A DNA stretch of 39,296 bases. Source: Pyrinomonadaceae bacterium. GTDB lineage: Bacteria; Acidobacteriota; Blastocatellia; Pyrinomonadales; Pyrinomonadaceae. This document shows, in pieces, positions 1 through 9,435 of the stretch. Where the stretch lies: positions 1-39,296 of the forward strand of contig JAHCHG010000018.1 of the NCBI GenBank assembly GCA_026129865.1, written 5' to 3'. The position numbers and the translations under genes were made by a program. The notes beneath the pieces were generated by a model. The model was not told the DNA's origin and made no database searches. It saw only the letters and a list, made by a program, of their open reading frames with translations. The first letter of the stretch is position 1. Each line of letters starts with the position of its first letter.

Positions 1-222
1 CCGTCTGCTTTATGAGTTGCCGTCTGCTTTAGCTGACGGAGAAGATTTAACTGACGGAGAAAGTATTCAAGCCGATGTCGGCTTTAGCCAAAATAATAAA
101 AATAATAAATCATCCTTAGAGCTTCAGCTAAAGCAATCTGGTATTCGGCTAAAGCCGCTTTTGTCCTGGCTTTATTGCCCGTCAGCTAAAGCAGACGGCA
201 ATTCATAAAATCGGCAATTCAT
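1..222. repeat. REP-type palindrome cluster, left of the RAYT gene
   Basis: The segment is built from short palindromic words. The core CCGTCTGCTTTAGCTGACGG occurs near 20-39, and its reverse complement at 179-198. A second word, TTCGGCTAAAGC, or its inverse GGCTTTAGCC, appears near 79-88 and 144-155. No believable protein is encoded; the open frame here is only translated repeat. The same words recur right of the transposase gene, so this is one arm of a REP/REPIN-like nest. Confidence 0.8.
179..222. repeat. Left arm of perfect 44-bp inverted repeat
   Basis: These 44 bases are the exact reverse complement of 793-836. The arm starts with the REP palindrome CCGTCAGCTAAAGCAGACGG and continues with two copies of the word CGGCAATTCAT. 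With its partner it frames the transposase gene symmetrically. Identity stops abruptly at both ends of each arm. Confidence 0.9.
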
Positions 223-260
223 TTAGAACCGAATTTAAAATAAATTTTCACCAAAACGAA

Positions 261-704
261 TCAACTATCTTTGTCTGCAAACCGCTGAAAACCTGCTCTT
301 TTCAAGAATATTTCAAACTCATCATCAAAACTTTTCTCCTTATGATGAATTTCTTGATTCTTGACGTAATCCCGAACATTATCAACGACATTTTCGCTCA
401 CCGACACAACAAAATAGTCATCCTGCCACGCGAATTTTTGTTCGCAAAGTCCGTTTTTGTTAATCCAAAACGAAGACTCGCCTTTTATTAACTGCATTAT
501 TTTTTCGATTGTCTGATCCGAACCCAGAGAAATCAAACAATGAACGTGGTCAACATAGCCATTGATGAAATCAATAAAAATCCCTTTTTCTTTCGCGTTT
601 TCCCGAATATGCCGGAAAACTTTTTGTCTAAGATCATCAGTCAATAAAGGTTTGCGGTCTTTTGTTGACCAAACAAAATGCAGCCAAACTTTTATATATG
701 ACAT
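261..704 (-). CDS. REP-associated Y1 (IS200-type) transposase, RAYT-like
   Basis: This 147-residue protein has the layout of single-domain HUH Y1 transposases. The metal-binding His-x-His is seen as HVH at residues 53-55. The likely catalytic tyrosine is Tyr113 in DYVKNQ. Family landmarks VWSTKDRKPLL (residues 11-21) and FAWQDDYFVVSVSE (91-104) are intact. Such enzymes nick single-stranded DNA at hairpins and join through the tyrosine. A stand-alone copy surrounded by REP palindromes is the classic RAYT arrangement, in which the enzyme is thought to spread REP sequences and not itself. The gene has no accessory TnpB. Length and motifs are complete, so it is probably functional. The ATG at 704 is the only sensible start. 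Confidence 0.9.
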   Translation of the reverse strand: MSYIKVWLHFVWSTKDRKPLLTDDLRQKVFRHIRENAKEKGIFIDFINGYVDHVHCLISLGSDQTIEKIMQLIKGESSFWINKNGLCEQKFAWQDDYFVVSVSENVVDNVRDYVKNQEIHHKEKSFDDEFEIFLKRAGFQRFADKDS

Positions 705-750
705 AGATTTTTAGCTCCGAAAGTTTTATGAATAGGCGATTTTTATAGAT

Positions 751-814
751 TGCCGATTTTATGAATTGCCGATTTTATGAATTACCGATTTTATGAATTG
801 CCGATTTTATGAAT
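751..814. repeat. Four tandem copies of a 16-bp unit
   Basis: The unit TGCCGATTTTATGAAT is repeated head to tail at 751-766, 767-782, 783-798 and 799-814. The third copy has A for G at its second base pair group (TACCG). The array runs directly into a REP palindrome at 817-836 and overlaps the right 44-bp inverted-repeat arm, so it looks like expansion of the spacer next to the REP. Confidence 0.9.
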
Positions 815-836
815 TGCCGTCTGCTTTAGCTGACGG
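793..836. repeat. Right arm of perfect 44-bp inverted repeat
   Basis: Exact reverse complement of 179-222. It comprises part of the 16-bp array plus the REP palindrome at 817-836. Together the arms enclose 570 bp that hold only the transposase gene. Confidence 0.9.
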
Positions 837-953
837 AACTGTTTCTTAATGAACATCAGGCTTTAGCCGAATTTCAGATAAAATTATCAATCATCCTTTT
901 TGCTTTAGCTAAAGCTGTAAGGAATTATTTTATTCAGTTCAAATTCGGCTAAA

Positions 954-1077
954 GCCTTTTCCTTTAATATCCTTGATCCGTCAGCTAAAGCAGACGGCAA
1001 TTCATAAATTTTCAAGCCTTTTCCTTTAATTTCCTTGATCCGTCAGCTAAAGCAGACGGCAATTCATAAATTTTCAA
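954..1077. repeat. 62-bp tandem duplication containing a REP
   Basis: Positions 954-1015 and 1016-1077 are two adjacent 62-bp copies differing at one base (TTAATAT against TTAATTT). Each carries one REP core, at 978-997 and 1040-1059, in the same orientation. The bases between 837 and 953 hold further words of the second family (GGCTTTAGCC near 852 and TTCGGCTAAAGC near 944) and no gene. Confidence 0.9.
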
Positions 1078-1095
1078 GTTATCACTCTGACAATT

Positions 1096-3181
<2,086 letters not shown>

Positions 3182-3231
3182 AAACTTTTGCTTTCGATTT
3201 TATCTTATCAAAACAAAAACAACTTGATAAA

Positions 3232-4308
3232 TTACGCACTAAAATTATCATCCATGTCTGGAAATCTATCTTTCATTTCACTTTCGATTTCTTTACCTAA
3301 CTTTTTCATTTCTGGAGCAAAAATCTTCATATCCAAACCGCGATTCCTAAGTTCTTCCAAAAAATGAGTAAAGGTTTCCATCCAAAAGTGTGCATCATTT
3401 TTCTGTTTTTGAGTCGCTCCTTTCAATATTCCATTTGCACAGCCTTCCATTATTATCTTGAACATCCACTTCAGCTTGTCTTCATTAAAGGAGTGAAAAT
3501 AGGGATTTCGTTTGTAATACCTTCTCCAAGCTTCATGTCGAGGAACTAGTTTTTTTTGTTCTCGTTCAAATTGTGAAACACTTATAGTCTTTAGATCATC
3601 TGGAGTTCTCAATTCTCCCAAATCATAATGAGGAATATTGTTATACTCGGTCCATTTCTCCGCCAAGTATTTAACGAACTTCTCGTACTTAAAAACTGAA
3701 AAAATGTTCATCGGAATGTGAAGAATCAAATAACCCATCTCATTATTCGGTGCGATTGAAAAATGTGCTTCGCTGATGACTAAGACATAGTCAATTTCAA
3801 CAAACTGATAGCTTTTGTCAGGATGTTTTTTGTTTGCGGTGCGCCTCAATCGATAAATGATGTGGTCTGGCGTTAAAACATCAATATTTTCATTTAGAAT
3901 AATCAGTAACCCTTGAGCGTCCGGTAACTGAAAAGTTGCTTTGGTAACCCTAATTTGCCGATTTGCTTTTCTGTAAATCGTTTGAAGTGATGAAGTAACA
4001 GCTTCGACAATTTCTTTATTGATGTCATTACCATCTGGCAAATGCTTCAAAATCTTATTCACTTCCCATCCACCAAAAAAATCAGGAAATTCTGGACGAG
4101 ATTGGTGAGGTTCAAGTATTTTTTCGACTTTTGGTTGTGTATCAGTTTCAAGAGATTTTAGTTCTATGATAAGTTTTCGATTTTGACCAAAATAATCTGC
4201 TTTCTTAGCTCGTTTTTGTTGATGAGTCAGGTTGAGTTGATCAATATTTTCAATTTCAGAAAGAGTATTAAGAAAATCTTTAAATCTTTGATCTAAACTT
4301 TTTTTCAT
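3232..4308 (-). CDS. Unrecognised protein with D...ExK nuclease-like signature
   Basis: I do not recognise this 358-residue protein as a named family. Near the N-terminus it reads KKADYFGQNRKLIIELKSL, giving Asp38 followed by Glu49-x-Lys51 on a hydrophobic strand. This is the typical spacing of a PD-(D/E)xK nuclease core, so a nuclease-like fold is possible. The rest is charged and soluble, with no signal peptide or membrane segment. It lies 63 bp downstream of the MazF-like gene on the same strand and just upstream of the thiC leader. The A+T-rich codon use differs from thiC and the ABC-F gene, which suggests acquisition. The ATG at 4308 has a weak AAGAAG ribosome site. The function is unknown; the nuclease idea is inference. 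Confidence 0.7.
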   Translation of the reverse strand: MKKSLDQRFKDFLNTLSEIENIDQLNLTHQQKRAKKADYFGQNRKLIIELKSLETDTQPKVEKILEPHQSRPEFPDFFGGWEVNKILKHLPDGNDINKEIVEAVTSSLQTIYRKANRQIRVTKATFQLPDAQGLLIILNENIDVLTPDHIIYRLRRTANKKHPDKSYQFVEIDYVLVISEAHFSIAPNNEMGYLILHIPMNIFSVFKYEKFVKYLAEKWTEYNNIPHYDLGELRTPDDLKTISVSQFEREQKKLVPRHEAWRRYYKRNPYFHSFNEDKLKWMFKIIMEGCANGILKGATQKQKNDAHFWMETFTHFLEELRNRGLDMKIFAPEMKKLGKEIESEMKDRFPDMDDNFSA

Positions 4309-4371
4309 TTCTTCTTAAACAGCAAAAAATCCATTACTTTTGAAAAAGGCAAGGTATTTATTACCGACTTA

Positions 4372-4689
4372 TCAATTCATCAAAAGCGCCCAAATCTCGT
4401 TCATTTTATCATCAGAGATTGTGCCAAGTTTGCTTTTGACAAAGTTTTTATCAACCGCCGTCAGTTGAAAAACGAGCGCGATGGAAGGTTGTCGTAAAGT
4501 GTTTGTTGCCTCGGGTTCAATGAGAATCATTCCCGCAAATCGTAAAGCGTCTTGTTGTGTCGTAAGCGGGATAAGCAGAACGGTTGGCAGAGTTTTATCT
4601 TTTTGGACGACGATGGCAGGTCGTCTTCCGGCTTGGGCGCGACCGCCGCGTGCGGGAAATTCTACCCAGAAGATTTCTCCGGCATTCAT
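4372..4689 (-). CDS. MazF/PemK-family toxin (endoribonuclease)
   Basis: The 105-residue protein fits MazF/PemK toxins, small beta-barrel ribonucleases that cleave mRNA and are held inactive by a partner antitoxin. It has the N-terminal GEIFWVEFP strand (residues 4-12), the conserved RRPAIVVQ stretch (22-29) with the key arginine, and PLTT (41-44), which supplies the conserved threonine. Length is normal. Its ATG overlaps the stop of the upstream antitoxin gene in an ATGA arrangement (4686-4689), so the two are translationally coupled. The order antitoxin then toxin is the usual one. Confidence 0.9.
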   Translation of the reverse strand: MNAGEIFWVEFPARGGRAQAGRRPAIVVQKDKTLPTVLLIPLTTQQDALRFAGMILIEPEATNTLRQPSIALVFQLTAVDKNFVKSKLGTISDDKMNEIWALLMN

Positions 4690-4928
4690 TCAGAAATTTC
4701 CTCATAGCCGAAAATTTCCCATCCGTCCGAGCCTATTGCCTGCCATTGTTCAAGCTCGTCCTTTAACTGATCATTCATCGGTTCGCTCGTCAAAGGAATT
4801 AGTAAAATGCCCTTTTGTGTTTCGACGATCCGAAATTGAGTTTCTTTTTTGAATTGATACCGCTCGGTAATGTCTTCGGGCAATGTGAATTTCCCGGTTT
4901 CTTCGATAGTGAAAACGTCATTTGTCAT
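4686..4928 (-). CDS. AbrB/MazE-like antitoxin
   Basis: This 80-residue protein begins with a swapped-hairpin-like segment (VFTIEETGKFTLPEDITERY, residues 5-24), the pattern of SpoVT/AbrB DNA-binding domains. The hydrophobic and acidic C-terminal tail (about residues 45-80) would wrap the toxin. It overlaps the MazF-like gene by 4 bp. By family precedent the antitoxin, alone or with toxin, represses its own promoter, which should lie in 4929-5096. No operator was identified there. Confidence 0.82.
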   Translation of the reverse strand: MTNDVFTIEETGKFTLPEDITERYQFKKETQFRIVETQKGILLIPLTSEPMNDQLKDELEQWQAIGSDGWEIFGYEEISE

Positions 4929-5096
4929 AATTATTGCTCTCTGCCATCGATTTTAATTTAAAACGAGATCAAAACAAATCGTTAATTTTTATTTCAAAAT
5001 TCAGCAAGGCTACTAAGTAAATAGAATACTCGTTTTGGACCGTGCGTTTGAAGAGAAACACGTTTTACCCGAGTTCGCGGAAGTCCATCACGGTTT

Positions 5097-5285
5097 TCAT
5101 TTTTGCTTGTCCAAAAGAAAATATTGCAAAACTGCGTTCCGCGCGCATGGCTGTGCCGACGCTTCGCCGTAGAAGGTGAGGGTTTTGTCTGCGATCTCAA
5201 AGATTAAAAGTAGATCCTCAGGTGTTAACTGATTTGCGGAACATTCCGTCCCGTTATATCTTGCCAAGACAATCCCCGTCTCGGG
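5097..5285 (-). pseudogene. Decayed fragment resembling a Uma2-family nuclease
   Basis: A 62-codon open frame bounded by stops translates to a segment with TPEDLLLIFEIADKTL at residues 21-36, preceded by a strand-like VLARYN. This resembles the core strand of Uma2 (DUF820) proteins, where a conserved Glu sits in that stretch (here Glu30). Both sides of the family are missing: no start codon, no N-terminal half and no C-terminal region, and the frame degenerates after residue 41. I read it as a relic. The remainder of the 4929-5415 gap shows no gene, RNA or clear terminator; another open frame overlapping here has no recognisable content. Confidence 0.42.
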
Positions 5286-5415
5286 TTAAGAACGCCTGAC
5301 ATACTTTCCGTCGCGTGTCCGATTACACGCCAATTTTACTTACGATCCATAATTTACATAAATTTTCCCGCCGGGGCTTGAGACTGATCTACTTCGCTTT
5401 GCTAACATGTAGGGT

Positions 5416-5766
5416 ATGGAAAACAAAGCGGTAACAACCGATTCGGGATTAACTTATATCATTACAAAAAAAGGCGATGGCGAAGCCGTGAAAGCGGGCG
5501 ATAATGTCATTGTACATTACACAGGTCTATTGACGAACGGAGCGAAATTTGACAGTTCGCTCGATCGGAACGAACCGTTTTCGTTCCCCGTCGGCGCGGG
5601 AATGGTGATCAAAGGCTGGGACGAAGGGCTGCAAAATTTGTCTGTCGGAGATCATGCGACGCTGATCATTCCGCCGGCGATCGGCTACGGCGCTAGCGGC
5701 GCGGGCGGCGTTATTCCGCCGAATGCCACGCTGATTTTTATTATTGACGTAGTGGGAGTAAAGTAG
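5416..5766 (+). CDS. FKBP-type peptidyl-prolyl cis-trans isomerase
   Basis: A single-domain FKBP of 116 residues that speeds cis-trans isomerisation at proline bonds during protein folding. The family signature VHYTG (residues 33-37), the KFDSS turn, GMVIKGWDEGL (about 62-72) and IPPAIGYG (about 85-92) are intact, so the active pocket should be complete. There is no signal peptide or transmembrane segment, so it should act in the cytoplasm. It is followed by a repeat-bearing spacer and the ABC-F gene on the same strand. The ATG at 5416 has only a weak ribosome site (TAGGGT). Confidence 0.95.
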   Translation: MENKAVTTDSGLTYIITKKGDGEAVKAGDNVIVHYTGLLTNGAKFDSSLDRNEPFSFPVGAGMVIKGWDEGLQNLSVGDHATLIIPPAIGYGASGAGGVIPPNATLIFIIDVVGVK

Positions 5767-5774
5767 GAAATTTT

Positions 5775-5905
5775 AACCGCAGAGACGCGGAGACGCTGAG
5801 GATTTATAATTTTTTAGCCCTTTTCGTACATTGCCAAATCTTGTGAGATAAGCGAACGGCAAGTTTAAAAAATAAATCTCCGCGTCTCCGTGCCTCTGCG
5901 GTTTA
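5775..5905. repeat. Inverted repeat of the GCAGAGACGCGGAGACGC type
   Basis: The left arm at 5775-5801 (AACCGCAGAGACGCGGAGAC...) and the right arm at 5879-5905 (TCCGCGTCTCCGTGCCTCTG...) are imperfect reverse complements. The loop of about 75 bases has no gene. Similar words are a common interspersed palindrome in many soil and aquatic bacteria. It fills the spacer between the FKBP and ABC-F genes and may act as a hairpin in the transcript. Confidence 0.8.
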
Positions 5906-5917
5906 ACCCTTTAAATA

Positions 5918-7822
5918 ATGAACATCATCTCACTCGAAAACATTTCAAAAGACTTTGGATTTAAGCCGCTTTTCAGTGACGTCACGCTTGGATTTGAAGA
6001 TACCGACAAGATCGGCGTGATCGGCGCAAACGGTTCGGGGAAAACGACATTTTTGCGTCTTATCGCCGGCGCCGAAACGCCGGACACCGGCAAGATCACG
6101 CGCTCTCATGGGAAATCTCTTGCTTATCTTGCTCAAAATCCGGAATTCGACGATGAAAAAACCGTGCTTGAGACGATCTTTGCGTCGAGTTCGGGCGTGA
6201 TGAAAATTCTAGCGGATTACGAAGCAGCATGCCTTGAACTTAGCAAATCGGGCGGCGAAGAAAAACTGCTGCAAAAAGTTTCCGATCTGCAGCATCAGCT
6301 TGAGATAAACGGCGGTTGGGAGATCGAAACGAACGCGCGGATCATCTTAGATAAGCTCGGAATTCTCGACACCTCCGCGAAAATGAAGACGCTGTCGGGC
6401 GGACAGCGAAAACGCGTGGCGCTGGCGCACGAACTCATATTCAAACCCGATATTCTTATCCTCGACGAACCGACGAATCATCTCGATGCCGACACGATCG
6501 AATTTTTAGAAGAATATTTGCGAAAATACACCGGCGCGCTGCTGCTGGTCACGCACGACCGCTATTTTCTGGACCGCGTTACAAATCGGATTTTCGAGAT
6601 CGACCGCGGCACTATCCAATCTTTCGCCGGAAATTACGCTTATTACCTCGAGAAAAAGCAGGAACAGGAAGAGCTTCGCTCTACCGAAGGTCATAAACGC
6701 GAACAGCTGATAAAAAAAGAGTTAGCCTGGCTCCGCCGCGGCGCAAAGGCTCGCACGCGCAAATCGAAAACGCGCGTCAACGCGGCGAAAGAACTGATCG
6801 CGACGCCGAAGGAAGCCGCAAAAGCTGGTCTTGAGATCGCCATCGGTTCGCAGCGGCTCGGAAAAAAGATCATAGAACTTACGGGAATTTCAAAGTCGTA
6901 CGACGGGCGGAAACTGATCGACGATTTCGATTATCTTGTAAAACGCGACGACCGCATCGGGATAATCGGGGCAAACGGTTCGGGAAAAACGACTCTGCTG
7001 GAAATTATTACCGGGCGCATCAAACCCGACAGCGGCGAGATAGAAAAAGGCGAAACCATCGCCATCGGCTATTACGACCAGGAAAGCCGCGATCTGAAAG
7101 AAGATCAACGCGTTATCGACTACATTCGCGAAACCGCCGAATATGTAACGACGGCTTCGGGCGACGAGATCACGGCGTCGAAAATGCTGGAAAAGTTTCT
7201 CTTTTCGCCTAAATCTCAATATGCCGTGATCGGAAATCTTTCCGGCGGCGAGCGGCGCCGGCTTTATCTTCTTAAAATTTTGATGGCGCAGCCGAACGTT
7301 CTGCTTCTGGACGAACCGACGAACGATCTCGATATTTCGGCGCTCGTTGTGTTGGAAGAATATCTGGACGATTTTTCCGGCGTTCTCGTCGTCGTAAGCC
7401 ACGACCGCTATTTTCTCGACCGGACGGTGGATGACATTTTTAAATTTGAAGGCGGCGGGCGGATCAAACATTACGGCGGAAATTATTCCGCCTATCTTGA
7501 AGCAAAAGAACGCGACGCCGTGGATTCACGCTCAAATTCTGCCGCTGTTACAAGCGCGGGAAAATCGCCGTCGGTTCAGGAAACCGCTGAGAAATCCGCA
7601 CCGAAAAAGCTCAGTTTCAAGGAAAAACGGGAGTTTGACGAAATCGAAGTTGAGATTCCAAAGATCGAAGAACGACTTTCTGCGATCGAAGGCGAATTTG
7701 CAGAATTTGCGACCGATTCCTTTAAGCTGAACGAACTTGTCGAGGAAAAGACATTGCTCACCTCAACGCTCGACGAACTCATGGAAAGATGGCTCGAGCT
7801 TTCCGAACGCGCCCATCTGTAA
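5918..7822 (+). CDS. ABC-F family ATPase (Uup-like)
   Basis: The 634-residue protein has two ABC domains in one chain and no membrane segment, as in ABC-F proteins that act on the ribosome. Domain 1 has Walker A GANGSGKT (36-43), signature LSGGQ (159-163) and LDEPTNHLD (182-190). Domain 2 has GANGSGKT (351-358), LSGGE (441-445) and LDEPTNDLD (464-472). The linker (about 240-300) is long, basic and helical, as in the P-site tRNA interaction motif. The C-terminal tail after about 565 is charged and coiled-coil-like, which favours the Uup subfamily. Both catalytic glutamates are present. Weak ribosome site before the ATG at 5918. Confidence 0.95.
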   Translation: MNIISLENISKDFGFKPLFSDVTLGFEDTDKIGVIGANGSGKTTFLRLIAGAETPDTGKITRSHGKSLAYLAQNPEFDDEKTVLETIFASSSGVMKILADYEAACLELSKSGGEEKLLQKVSDLQHQLEINGGWEIETNARIILDKLGILDTSAKMKTLSGGQRKRVALAHELIFKPDILILDEPTNHLDADTIEFLEEYLRKYTGALLLVTHDRYFLDRVTNRIFEIDRGTIQSFAGNYAYYLEKKQEQEELRSTEGHKREQLIKKELAWLRRGAKARTRKSKTRVNAAKELIATPKEAAKAGLEIAIGSQRLGKKIIELTGISKSYDGRKLIDDFDYLVKRDDRIGIIGANGSGKTTLLEIITGRIKPDSGEIEKGETIAIGYYDQESRDLKEDQRVIDYIRETAEYVTTASGDEITASKMLEKFLFSPKSQYAVIGNLSGGERRRLYLLKILMAQPNVLLLDEPTNDLDISALVVLEEYLDDFSGVLVVVSHDRYFLDRTVDDIFKFEGGGRIKHYGGNYSAYLEAKERDAVDSRSNSAAVTSAGKSPSVQETAEKSAPKKLSFKEKREFDEIEVEIPKIEERLSAIEGEFAEFATDSFKLNELVEEKTLLTSTLDELMERWLELSERAHL

Positions 7823-7892
7823 ATACGTTTTCACACGAAATCTTTTCGCCGCCGCAATGTTCAACGCTTCGATCGTTCGATAAATTGTGCCG

Positions 7893-7909
7893 TCGGCACG
7901 GTGTTTGCG
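7893..7909 (+). promoter_or_regulatory. Sigma-54 (-24/-12) promoter candidate
   Basis: The sequence CGGCACGGTGTTTGCG at 7894-7909 matches the sigma-54 consensus TGGCACG-N4-TTGC. The invariant GG (7895-7896) and GC (7907-7908) are separated by exactly 10 bp. Only the first T and the final A/T differ. It lies between the ABC-F stop and the secreted-protein gene at 8047, on the correct strand. Transcription would start near 7920, giving a leader of about 127 nt. Confidence 0.6.
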
Positions 7910-8046
7910 GCTTACGGTCAATTGGCTGCAAATGCTTTGAAAACCGTTTCAATTTACGACAGATCGTACGGAATCGACACTGTTTTACAATGCATTTCCG
8001 GCTGCAAAAGACTTTCCCCGTCCGGAAACGAATGAGGAGAAAAATT

Positions 8047-8925
8047 ATGTTCAACAAATTATTATTATTCGCAATTATATCGACCTTCGCTGTCGGAGCG
8101 TTTGGTCAGACGGTCAAATTTGACGATAGATCGAACCCCGTTTCGACAGTTTCATCCTATTTTAACGCCGTAAACAACCGCGATTTTGAACGCGCCTACG
8201 GTTATCTTCAATCGCCTGACGAAAGTCTGGCGCGATTTAAGGAAAATCACAAAGATACGGGCGAAATTCGCCTTATCGTCGAACCGCCGACGTTGATCGA
8301 AGGCGCCGCCGGAAGCGTTTATACAAATGTTCCCGCAGCGATGATCGAAAGCGGAAACTCGGGAAAAAGCAAACTTTCCGTCGGCTGTTTTACTATGCGC
8401 CGCTCGAACATAGACGCGCCGTTGAAGGAATCGAACTGGTTTATCTACCGCGCGGCGATAAAGCCGGTTACGGCAAAAGCGGAACTCACGAAATTACTTG
8501 CCGAATCCTGTGAGGGTGTTTCAAATTCGCCGAAAGACGACGCTAAACGTAAAGGCGCCCGAGTGCCGGGGGTTATTAGTTTCGGCACCGAAGATCTTTC
8601 CGGCATTATACAATCGCCGGCTTCGGTAAAGGTCAACGAAGAATTTGAGATCAATGTAATTTCATCCGGTGACGGCTGTGTTTCAGCCGATGGAGCGGAT
8701 GTCATTCAAGGTGAAAATACCGCTGATGTCTTTGTTTACGATGTTACGGTCGCAAACAAACCGGATATTGCCTGCACAAAAATATTCAAACAGCTTTCTC
8801 ATAAAGCGACCCTTAAGTTTTCAAAAACCGGCGAGGCAGTTATCCGCGTTTGGGGTCGCGAGCAGGGCGGTGACGACCCGCTCGGGCGTCCGGTGATCAT
8901 AACGAAAAAGATCACTGTAAATTAA
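8047..8925 (+). CDS. Secreted protein with NTF2-like N-terminal region
   Basis: A longer open frame exists upstream, but the ATG at 8047 is preferred. It has a strong GAGGAG ribosome site 7 nt upstream and begins a clear signal peptide (MFNKLLLFAIISTFAVGAFG, cleavage near residue 20). The 292-residue product starts with a helical segment (VSTVSSYFNAVNNRDFERAY, about 32-51) typical of NTF2-like or DUF4878-like folds, which bind small ligands or act as scaffolds. Residues from about 180 on look beta-rich, like an immunoglobulin-type or sensor domain. No catalytic motif is visible. The preceding sigma-54-like promoter suggests regulated expression, and the next gene follows after 31 bp, so they may be co-transcribed. 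The exact function is unknown. Confidence 0.75.
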   Translation: MFNKLLLFAIISTFAVGAFGQTVKFDDRSNPVSTVSSYFNAVNNRDFERAYGYLQSPDESLARFKENHKDTGEIRLIVEPPTLIEGAAGSVYTNVPAAMIESGNSGKSKLSVGCFTMRRSNIDAPLKESNWFIYRAAIKPVTAKAELTKLLAESCEGVSNSPKDDAKRKGARVPGVISFGTEDLSGIIQSPASVKVNEEFEINVISSGDGCVSADGADVIQGENTADVFVYDVTVANKPDIACTKIFKQLSHKATLKFSKTGEAVIRVWGREQGGDDPLGRPVIITKKITVN

Positions 8926-8956
8926 ATTTTTGATAACGATCAAAAGGGAGGAAAAT

Positions 8957-9217
8957 ATGGCTAAAACAGCAACGAAAATTGAAAAACGGGACGATGTGAA
9001 CCCGAAATCCGGAAAAAACGAATACGGCGACGTGAAATTTGCCGACCCGACGAACAACAAATATCCGATCGATTCGGCAAAGCATGTTCGCGCCGCCTGG
9101 AGTTACATCAACCACGAGGACAATGCGGCAAAATACGATAAAGACGAAGTTGAGCTGATCAAGAAAAGGATCAAGAAAGCCGCAGAAAAGTTTGATGTAG
9201 AGATCGATGAAGATTGA
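8957..9217 (+). CDS. DUF6582 family small protein
   Basis: The ATG at 8957 is chosen over an upstream TTG because a GGGAGG ribosome site lies 5 nt before it. The 86-residue, highly charged product has the DUF6582-like core KFADPTNNKYPIDSAKHVRA (about residues 27-46), then AWSYINHEDNAAKY and a lysine-rich helix. No signal peptide. Relatives are small proteins found in phages and bacterial genomes, with no established function that I know of. It sits 31 bp after the secreted protein gene and may share its promoter. A palindrome array follows its stop. Confidence 0.8.
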   Translation: MAKTATKIEKRDDVNPKSGKNEYGDVKFADPTNNKYPIDSAKHVRAAWSYINHEDNAAKYDKDEVELIKKRIKKAAEKFDVEIDED

Positions 9218-9233
9218 TCTCGGTTCAGATTCG

Positions 9234-9415
9234 CGCCTATAGGCGGTTCGGTCAGAGTATAGCCTTTAGGCGATTGCGTCAGAGTTCCGCGTTTACGCGG
9301 GTGCGCCAGAGTTCCGCGTTTACGCGGGAATTGTTCGCTGAGAAGAATCGCCTAAAGGCGATACTCTGCACTAATCGCCTAAAGGCGATACTCTGAACTA
9401 ATCGCCTGAGGGCGA
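9234..9415. repeat. Palindrome array in two mirrored halves (second REP family)
   Basis: Seven short palindromes are strung between convergent genes. They are CGCCTATAGGCG (9234), GCCTTTAGGC (9262), CCGCGTTTACGCGG (9287 and 9313), TCGCCTAAAGGCGA (9348 and 9375) and TCGCCTGAGGGCGA (9402). In the left half most units are preceded by CAGAGT; in the right half two of three are followed by ATACTCTG. The whole array is therefore an inverted structure with its centre near 9335. It differs in sequence from the REP family at 1-1077. It could act as a two-way transcript end for the genes on either side. Confidence 0.85.
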
Positions 9416-9435
9416 TACCTTGGCGTTTCCTTTTC

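Noticed and set aside
17..208. 63-codon open frame at the left edge
   Set aside because: It is a translation of REP palindromes; composition follows the repeats and no ribosome site is present.
4994..5200. 68-codon minus-strand open frame
   Set aside because: It has no known motif and overlaps the Uma2-like remnant in another frame.
6890..7471. 193-codon minus-strand open frame in the ABC-F gene
   Set aside because: Antisense shadow; the plus strand encodes intact ATPase motifs.
7789..8046. Extended N-terminus of the secreted protein
   Set aside because: The ATG at 8047 has a GAGGAG site and a signal peptide; the upstream part overlaps the ABC-F end and the sigma-54-like promoter.
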